NCBI RefSeq assembly: GCF_026151205.1
Contig: NC_087082.1
Span: 12,263,365-12,327,364 of the forward strand
Length of the DNA stretch: 64,000 nt
Direction of reading: 5' to 3'
From: Bolinopsis microptera
Lineage: Eukaryota; Ctenophora; Tentaculata; Lobata; Bolinopsidae
The notes below the pieces were generated by a model. The model was given only the letters and a program-made list of their open reading frames with translations, made no database searches and had not been told where the DNA came from. Below, one piece after another: positions 58,270 to 64,000 of the stretch; the stretch's first letter is position 1, and each line of letters starts with the position of its first letter. The position numbers and the translations under genes are program-made.

Positions 58270-61200
58270 ATGGAAAATAGTTCTGTTAGTCCTGCGGACG
58301 TCAAGGTTCAACTTCAACAAAATGGCAGCCAACAACCTCAGAAAACCAAAGCCCAACTCAAAGCAGAACGACGAGAAAAACAAGGTTTGTTCTTTATTAA
58401 TACAGTAATTACAAAAATTTAAAAGTACTGCTGCCGCGTATTTTATAACATTTTAACTGTTTGCGAATCAGGTAAAGTTCATCACACGTTATCGTCCTCC
58501 TGAATCAACTAAGTGAGTCAACATCTTCCACAATGCTTCCTTCCTTCCTTCAGCATAGCAGCGTTTCCTTGATGGTAGAGTGGAAGACATCAATGATCAA
58601 TCCTGTCTCAGAGCACTTCCTCTACAATTGTAGAATGGATAATGTTACTCCGATACTCTGTGTGTCCTAATTCAAACATCCTACTACTCATGAAGTAGGC
58701 TCCAGTAAAAGTGGACTCCGCTCCAATCTGTCTTTTACAGCGCACCAACTTCTTTACCCACTTCCTGTATCTCTTGAAGCGGGTGATATAGATGACTGGG
58801 TTAGTGCATGTGTTGAGAGCAGTGCAGAGCATGAAGGCTATGTTCCAGGAGTAGTACTTCATGAAGGAGGAGGAGAAGAAGAGCTCGGTGTTGGAGGAGA
58901 AGAAGAGGACAGTTATGAGGTAGAGGAAGTAGTTGAGGAGGAGGGGGGTTTTCAGGAGGACGAACAGGAGTGCTACCAGGATTATCGTCATCGTCATCTG
59001 GTGGTTGGTCTTCCTGATCTTTTTCCGGCAGTTCTTTGTCAGTTTTATTGAGCCAAACTTTGTTCTCTGTGACTTCTTTACCCTTTTTATCGACATGACA
59101 CAAGATACCAGTATCGGTATAATCGGGGTTGCTATCGCCAGCATATTTATCAATACCAGTGCCCTTTTCAGGATGCTGTCTATAGCTTCAATACGGCAGT
59201 AGCCTGTATTTTTATCAAATTCTATATTGACTGCTCCCAGCAAAATTGGCAGCGTTATGGTAGATGCTACAAGCACCCATATTGTTGCCAGCCAAATCAG
59301 CACTGATTTAACTTTAATCCTTCTCATTGGGTAGACAAGAGTGTAGGTCCTGCTCATCGACAGGAGAGCCACCAGACACACAGACATCCTCTCCGACACC
59401 ACAAAGAGGATGAAATGAACGGAGCAGAGTGTGGGGTCCCAGGGGTCTCTGTCCCTCAGCAGGATGAGACCACTATACAGCGCTAGGATGGAGATGATGG
59501 TGTCCTGGAGCGAGGTGAGGCTGTAGAGGTAGGTGGTGACGCTGCGCCGGCTCCGTGCACACCGTCTTGCGAAGAAGCAGAGAGATGAGACGTTGTTGGG
59601 AAGGCCGAATGTGAAACAGGCCAGGTACAGGCATCCGATGATGAGATCTGCTATCTTAGGAGGATGGTCTTGTAAGGCTAATGTTTCTGGAATTTTCTTT
59701 ACCATGGCGTGAGATGTCAAATTCTACCTTTTTGTGAATGGATAAGAAAGTAGATACTGGCAATAACAGGCTGCAACCATCGCATGGAGAATTGTTTAAG
59801 TCTTCAAATCCACGGTGATTTCTCAATTATTAGCTTTCAAACAAAATCTGACAAAAAAGGAAGTGTAATTTTATCATATCTTGCGCCTTTGATGTCCTCC
59901 CCTTATGCATTGCTACGTCAAGAGTTATAGCTCTGCCAAATTTTTCACGTGATCAGATCACCTGCACTCTGCAGGCTCCACAAAATGGAAATAACCTTTC
60001 TTGGGAACTGTTTGTCTTGCCGCACGAAACTTTGAGTAGATTTTCCATCATTATTCAAACTTTCCATTTTTTTGTGTCATTGCCATTAATAATAACATGT
60101 ACATTTGTCTAAAACTCACCCTTCTCTAAAGAAATTTTGAAGAACTTCTTAAAATTTTAAATGATATACCGTATTATCAAAATTACATTTTAACGCTATG
60201 ATATTGTGTTATCATGCTTTTTCCACAACAGAGGCACAGCGAGCAGCAAAAGCAAAACTGAAGGAAGCACAGGCTCCAGGAGGCGTTCAGAAACAGCAAC
60301 CCAAGCAGCAACAGAAGAAGGAACAGAATAAACCACCACAGAAACCAAGTACGAAATTGTAAAATAGCTGGTTCGTTACGGCTTGTCCACGTTTGTTGAC
60401 GATATAATGATTTGGCCTGACAAGTTATTTAGGATAAAAATTGGGATTAACATGATTGCTGTCGCTAAATCATTTTGGCTGCTGGATGTTTTTGTGCACA
60501 GAGAAAATGAAAACACAATGTTTCACGATTCACTGAAATTATAAGTAAAATTACCTTCACCTTCAAGTTTCAGAGAAAAAAGACGTCCAGAAACAGTCTG
60601 ACAATAAACAACTGAAAAAGGTTTGCTACTGACTACTGAGTGCTCTCTGTTTTTATGTTTAATTTCAGCTCAATCGAACCGATTTAGTCATTAAAACTTG
60701 CGATTGACCTTTCTTTATTGTAGTTGGACGATACGTTAAAAGCCCCAAGCTCTAAAGATGGAATATTTTCTCATTTAAAACAATACGATAGGAATTCACC
60801 TCCTACATCGACCTTAAGGTAAATAATCTTCAATCTTGCAATTTCATTGTAAAGCTTAGCTATCCGAAGGTTAAATATATATGTACAATGTACATGAGAT
60901 TGGAGCACAAAGCTTAATCCTGGTACGTCATAACTCAGTACGTGTTTTTGAGAGTGTTAAGGATTATATGCAAAAGTGGATGGATCTTATTACTCTATCC
61001 TAAACTGTAATTGTTCTATCTCAACCGTATCGTGAAAAGGATGTATGATTTCATGATAAAAACATCTGTGAACTGTTGCAATAGGGCTCAATTTGCACTG
61101 ATACGGCGAAAAACGTTTATGTAACGCGCGTCGTCGTTGGAAACAGTTTCATCGCGCAAGCACGTACAAATTTATCGTCGTGACGTAGAAATTACCTCAG

Positions 61201-61897
61201 TTACTCATCCTCGCCTGTCCATCCAGCCTTCGTCAAACTTGGTATCCAGATGGCACGGGTAAGATTTTTTGTTCATTCGAATACATGTTTGGATGTCAAC
61301 TACTAAGTTACTTGAAAAATTCGTTTGACTAGGATTAATACAGGATGTAATAAGAGTATGTTTCAGGAAACGATAGTGGGCAGTAATGGCCGATGTGCTG
61401 CATTGATATGCGCAGTTAAGATATTTATCCAGCAATACAGGTGTCCTAAATCTAAGGAAGTTCGACAACATCTCAACATAGCACTGAAACCGTGTTTTAA
61501 GTAAGTTTTTTCAATGAAATCAGTATGAAATTACAATTAAATTTACAAAAACGAAGCCACTGACGAGATTCGAACTCGCGACCCCTGCTTTACGAGAGCA
61601 GTGCTCTAACCACTGAGCTACAGTGGCTCTGGGTCGAATTGAAAGATGAAAATTATATTTCCGCAATAAATCCATTGTTATTCTTTGCGCACGGCTCTGA
61701 TGTGATTCGGCACAATATGGTGAAATTCTCACACCCTTTTCTGTTGCAGTTATCTGAGCGTATGTCGGTTGTTCTCAGTGTCAATGGAAAACTTCGTAAA
61801 GTTCATCAAACACACAATCTCCAAAGTCAGCCCGGAAATTTCTCTCGAAAAAGCTAGGGAAGAACTTCTCAGTGAATGCGACCGGTACTTCGAAGAG
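58270..61897 (+). CDS. EIF2B4: Translation initiation factor eIF2B subunit delta, N-terminal 238 codons (partial)
   Basis: Exons 58270-58384, 60232-60348, 60574-60620, 60724-60818, 61201-61258, 61367-61500 and 61750-61897 join with consistent phases. The start is Gln/Lys-rich with KAQLKAERREKQ then EAQRAAKAKLKEAQ, the basic N-terminal extension of the delta subunit. Then FSHLKQYDRN, SSPVHPAFVKLGIQMARG-like sequence, TIVGSNGRCAALI, LSVCRLFSVSMENFVKFIK and EELLSECDRYFEE match the helical region preceding the Rossmann-like catalytic-fold half. eIF2B is the GDP-GTP exchange factor for eIF2, the target of the integrated stress response. The second half (about 250-280 residues in animals) is not found before 64000, although a clean GTAAGC donor follows at 61898. 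Intron 1 contains a receptor gene antisense, and intron 6 a tRNA gene antisense. Confidence 0.88.
58608..59720 (-). CDS. Class A-like G protein-coupled receptor, antisense in eIF2B delta intron 1
   Basis: An intronless 370-aa frame with seven hydrophobic segments. TM1 has FGLPNNVSSL, a form of the class A GN motif. TM2 has YSLTSLQDTI (D2.50). From Cys of TLCSVHF to Arg of SMSRTYTLVYP is exactly 25 residues, as expected for C3.25 to R3.50, with Asp3.49 replaced by Ser and Tyr3.51 by Thr. The extracellular loop 2 Cys is present (GYCRIE). TM7 has NTCTNPVIYITRF, an intact NPxxY. Intracellular loop 3 is short and basic. Receptors with SRT in place of DRY are frequent in cnidarians, to my knowledge. 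A TTTATT on the plus strand near 58391, AATAAA on this strand, could serve as poly(A) signal. Ligand unknown. Confidence 0.9.
   Translation of the reverse strand: MTSHAMVKKIPETLALQDHPPKIADLIIGCLYLACFTFGLPNNVSSLCFFARRCARSRRSVTTYLYSLTSLQDTIISILALYSGLILLRDRDPWDPTLCSVHFILFVVSERMSVCLVALLSMSRTYTLVYPMRRIKVKSVLIWLATIWVLVASTITLPILLGAVNIEFDKNTGYCRIEAIDSILKRALVLINMLAIATPIIPILVSCVMSIKRVKKSQRTKFGSIKLTKNCRKKIRKTNHQMTMTIILVALLFVLLKTPLLLNYFLYLITVLFFSSNTELFFSSSFMKYYSWNIAFMLCTALNTCTNPVIYITRFKRYRKWVKKLVRCKRQIGAESTFTGAYFMSSRMFELGHTEYRSNIIHSTIVEEVL
61555..61627 (-). tRNA. tRNA-Thr (anticodon CGT)
   Basis: A 73-nt cloverleaf on the minus strand. The acceptor stem is GCCACTG paired with CAGTGGC, with discriminator T. 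The D arm is GCTCAGTGGTTAGAGC, and the anticodon arm CTGCT-CTCGTAA-AGCAG gives CGT. The T arm is GCGAG-TTCGAAT-CTCGT with one G-T pair. The internal A box and B box (GTTCGAATC) are intact and an oligo-T run follows within about 10 bp, fitting RNA polymerase III termination. It sits in an intron of the eIF2B delta gene, antisense. No intron and no encoded CCA, as usual for nuclear tRNA genes. Confidence 0.95.
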
Positions 61898-61918
61898 GTA
61901 AGCCTTTCATCAAATAAC

Positions 61919-64000
61919 TCATCGCTCGCTGTCCGACAACCAAGAGGACAAATCGTCATCTTCATTTTCTGAATCGGTTTCTTCCAAGGGACACTCTGAA
62001 ATGACGTCATAACATTCCGATGCCGGCCTGGCCATATCTAGTGCTGTGTACCCGTATCTTGTTTTCCTGTGAAAGCAGCAGTTTTAAGGTCCTGAAGGTT
62101 AGATTGTATTCAAAAGTTTACAAAAATATTAGAAAAAACTGTAATTATTTAATAAGTGAAATATTATCTTAGTAAATTAAAAACTGACGTTTTGACATTT
62201 GCTCCATATTCGATAAGAACTCTCGCCAAGCCAGGTTTATTGGACCTAGCAGCTGCCATGAGCATTGTCTCCCCTCTCTGTAGATTCAGATTAGGATCAG
62301 CTCCGTTGTCCAGGAGAAACTTGGCCATTCGTACGTCCTCACTGTGGGGTTATCTTTCTGGGTTTCAACACTAAGCGTGTACTGCACCGATCTCTCTTAC
62401 ATTTATTTTTCAAGTAGAAGATATTTTATTTTTACTTCATTTAATAATACTCAATTACGAATTATGAGTGTTGGAAAACACGGCAAGTCTGTGTTGCCCA
62501 CCACAACATAGAATTAGTATATTATGATTCATTGGCCATGGAAATGAGAACCAACCTATCATTAATACAGAGGGAGAGTAGACAAGTGTAGCCCCGACTA
62601 TCAGGCATGTTGATATCAGCTCCACTATCTATCAGCGTCTGGGCTATGTCTATGTTTCCTCTCTCCACGCAGTAGTGCAGTGCTGTAGGATTAGTGTCTA
62701 TTACAAAATGTAATTATTTATAGTTGTAGAATTAGTTTAAAACTCTCTGGACAATGAACATTCATTATTGATCTAATGTGTTGTAAGCTGACCAGTGCAC
62801 CCAGCATTGTCCAGTCTCTGCCAGTCACAGCCCAGTTCCATCAGTGTTGTGATCACGTGAGAGTGACCGTGATATGCTGCTAACATTAGTGCCGTCTTTC
62901 CACCTGGGATCCACATGTTAATTATCAGAATATCTTATGAAATACAATACCATACTCATTCTGAGTATTTAAAAACCTAAGAGCAAGATAATTGTAGAAT
63001 TAATGGAGTCAGTATGTTAATAAACCACAGAAGCTCAAACTTAGTACTTTAATTCGTGATTTACAGAAACTGAGGTACTAACCAGGATTGAGCTGATCGA
63101 GGTTAGCACCAGCCTCTAACAATATTCTTATAATACTGGGGTAACCTCTAACAGCAGCTATCATCAGCGGTGTGACCCCCGTCTTATCTGGAATACTTAT
63201 TACCTGAAACCACCAGCAATTATTTTGACACGAAGTGACCCAATACCCATAATTACTTAACACTTAACGAATGGAATGGTTCAGTTTTCTTCATTTGCTG
63301 ACTACCTAATGCATCAAAATTCAACTCTCGTAGCTTAGCTATGACGTAGCTACCCTTTTTCTATGTCAAATTGTTACACAAAGTAGTACATAATATTATT
63401 ACGAAGAAAATTCGCCGAAAGACCTGTACATGCCTTGACAAGTGATCAAGTGTAAGTAAAAGGAAAAGAACACACCATTTTATTGACCACAATAACACGA
63501 GTTTCTCACCTCAGGAGACTGCGAACATATCCTTACAACTTCTCCCATATCATGGTTCTCAATAGCTGATATCAACCGCGCGTCATGCTTACCACACTTT
63601 TCTGTCCTGAACGTCACTTCCAACTCTACAGTCGTTGGAGATGTTGGAGCATATTCTACTGCTGATTTTTCATTGTCTGTTACTAATAATTCGGGTTCAT
63701 TTTCGGGTATTGTTTGCTCAGGTGATGTTGGAGGTGATGCATAATGTAAATCTAATTGTTTGTCTGCATCCTCTGTGTCATTTTGTTCATCCCCGTTGCC
63801 ATTCTGTCCACTCTCTATGTCATGTTTCCCATCCTCCGAAGATGATTCTGTCGGTTTAACGGCATCATCATTTATTAGATTCTCCATCTTCTGCTCAGAC
63901 TCGCCCTCTTTCTGATTTTCATAATCATCTACCTTTATTTCTGGTATATCAGGTTTTAAAAGTGAAGTAGTAGAGCTCAAGTGCTCATTGTGATGAGATG
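61919..64000 (-). CDS. Ankyrin-repeat protein, FANK1-like, 5' end beyond the window
   Basis: Exons on the minus strand: >64000-63510, 63203-63083, 62903-62793, 62697-62556, 62341-62189 and 62066-61919, all in phase, giving 387 visible residues. The first visible part is acidic and disordered, followed by VELEVTFRTE and then about six ankyrin repeats: DKTGVTPLMIAAVRGYPSII, GKTALMLAAYHGHSHVI, NPTALHYCVERGNIDIA, a MAKFLLDNGADPN unit with GETMLMAAARS, and RYGYTALDMARP. The tail is acidic and ends SSWLSDSER. The repeat order and spacing (GxTxLMxAA..GY, GKxxLMLAxYxGH, xTALHxxxxxGN) recall FANK1, which carries a fibronectin III domain before six ankyrin repeats; if so that domain should lie beyond 64000. 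The stop codon is only 22 bp from the last visible eIF2B delta exon on the other strand. Confidence 0.82.

Noticed and set aside
61520-61732. Minus-strand open frame containing VAQWLEHCSRKAGVASSNLV
   Set aside because: This is the well-known artefact of translating a tRNA gene; the cloverleaf at 61555-61627 explains it.

Overview
This is a window of nuclear DNA from an invertebrate animal. The genes are intron-rich with GT-AG introns, the DNA is AT-rich, simple repeats and degraded retroelements are abundant, and several seven-transmembrane receptors carry altered DRY motifs. Receptors of this style and these retroelement tails are common in cnidarians and other early-branching or marine invertebrates. 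I cannot name the species from sequence alone. All exon models below were built by hand from reading frame, splice signals and remembered family features; no database search was run.

Layout. A complete PAPS synthetase gene with two candidate first exons occupies 1.5-11.1 kb; its largest intron holds a foldback element flanked by TTAA. About 8 kb of mostly non-coding, repeat-bearing DNA follows, with a LINE remnant at 15.7 kb. An intronless, cysteine-rich, single-pass membrane protein lies at 19.7-20.4 kb. Another 6 kb of non-coding DNA contains an 870-bp element with long inverted ends. A six-exon class A-like receptor lies at 26.6-29.0 kb. On the minus strand (29.3-31.8 kb) is a long open frame for a NERD nuclease plus helicase-like P-loop protein, interrupted by two in-frame TAA codons. 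Retroelement fragments follow at 31.8-32.2 and 35.4-36.9 kb. A repeat-dominated zone (40.3-42.8 kb) includes 657 bp of perfect GGA repeat and several short dispersed elements.

From 43.4 kb the window is gene-dense: CutC, a 5'-truncated LINE abutting its stop codon, an 11-exon VPS33A-like gene with an intronless receptor in its last intron, a class II aldolase/adducin-fold protein, an apparently undescribed PIP-box protein with a five-fold repeated motif, a two-KH-domain RNA-binding protein, and the 5' part of eIF2B delta. The eIF2B delta gene has a receptor and a tRNA-Thr gene antisense in its introns. A minus-strand ankyrin-repeat gene (FANK1-like) begins 22 bp after its last visible exon and runs off the window.

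The genes do not form an obvious pathway: sulfate activation, lysosomal fusion, translation initiation and copper homeostasis are housekeeping functions. The recurring architectural theme is nesting of receptors and small genes inside introns of housekeeping genes. The best candidates for something new are the PIP-box repeat protein (54.3-55.8 kb), the twice-interrupted NERD-helicase frame (29.3-31.8 kb) and the dispersed GTCGACGAGTC element family (18.8 and 41.8-42.8 kb).
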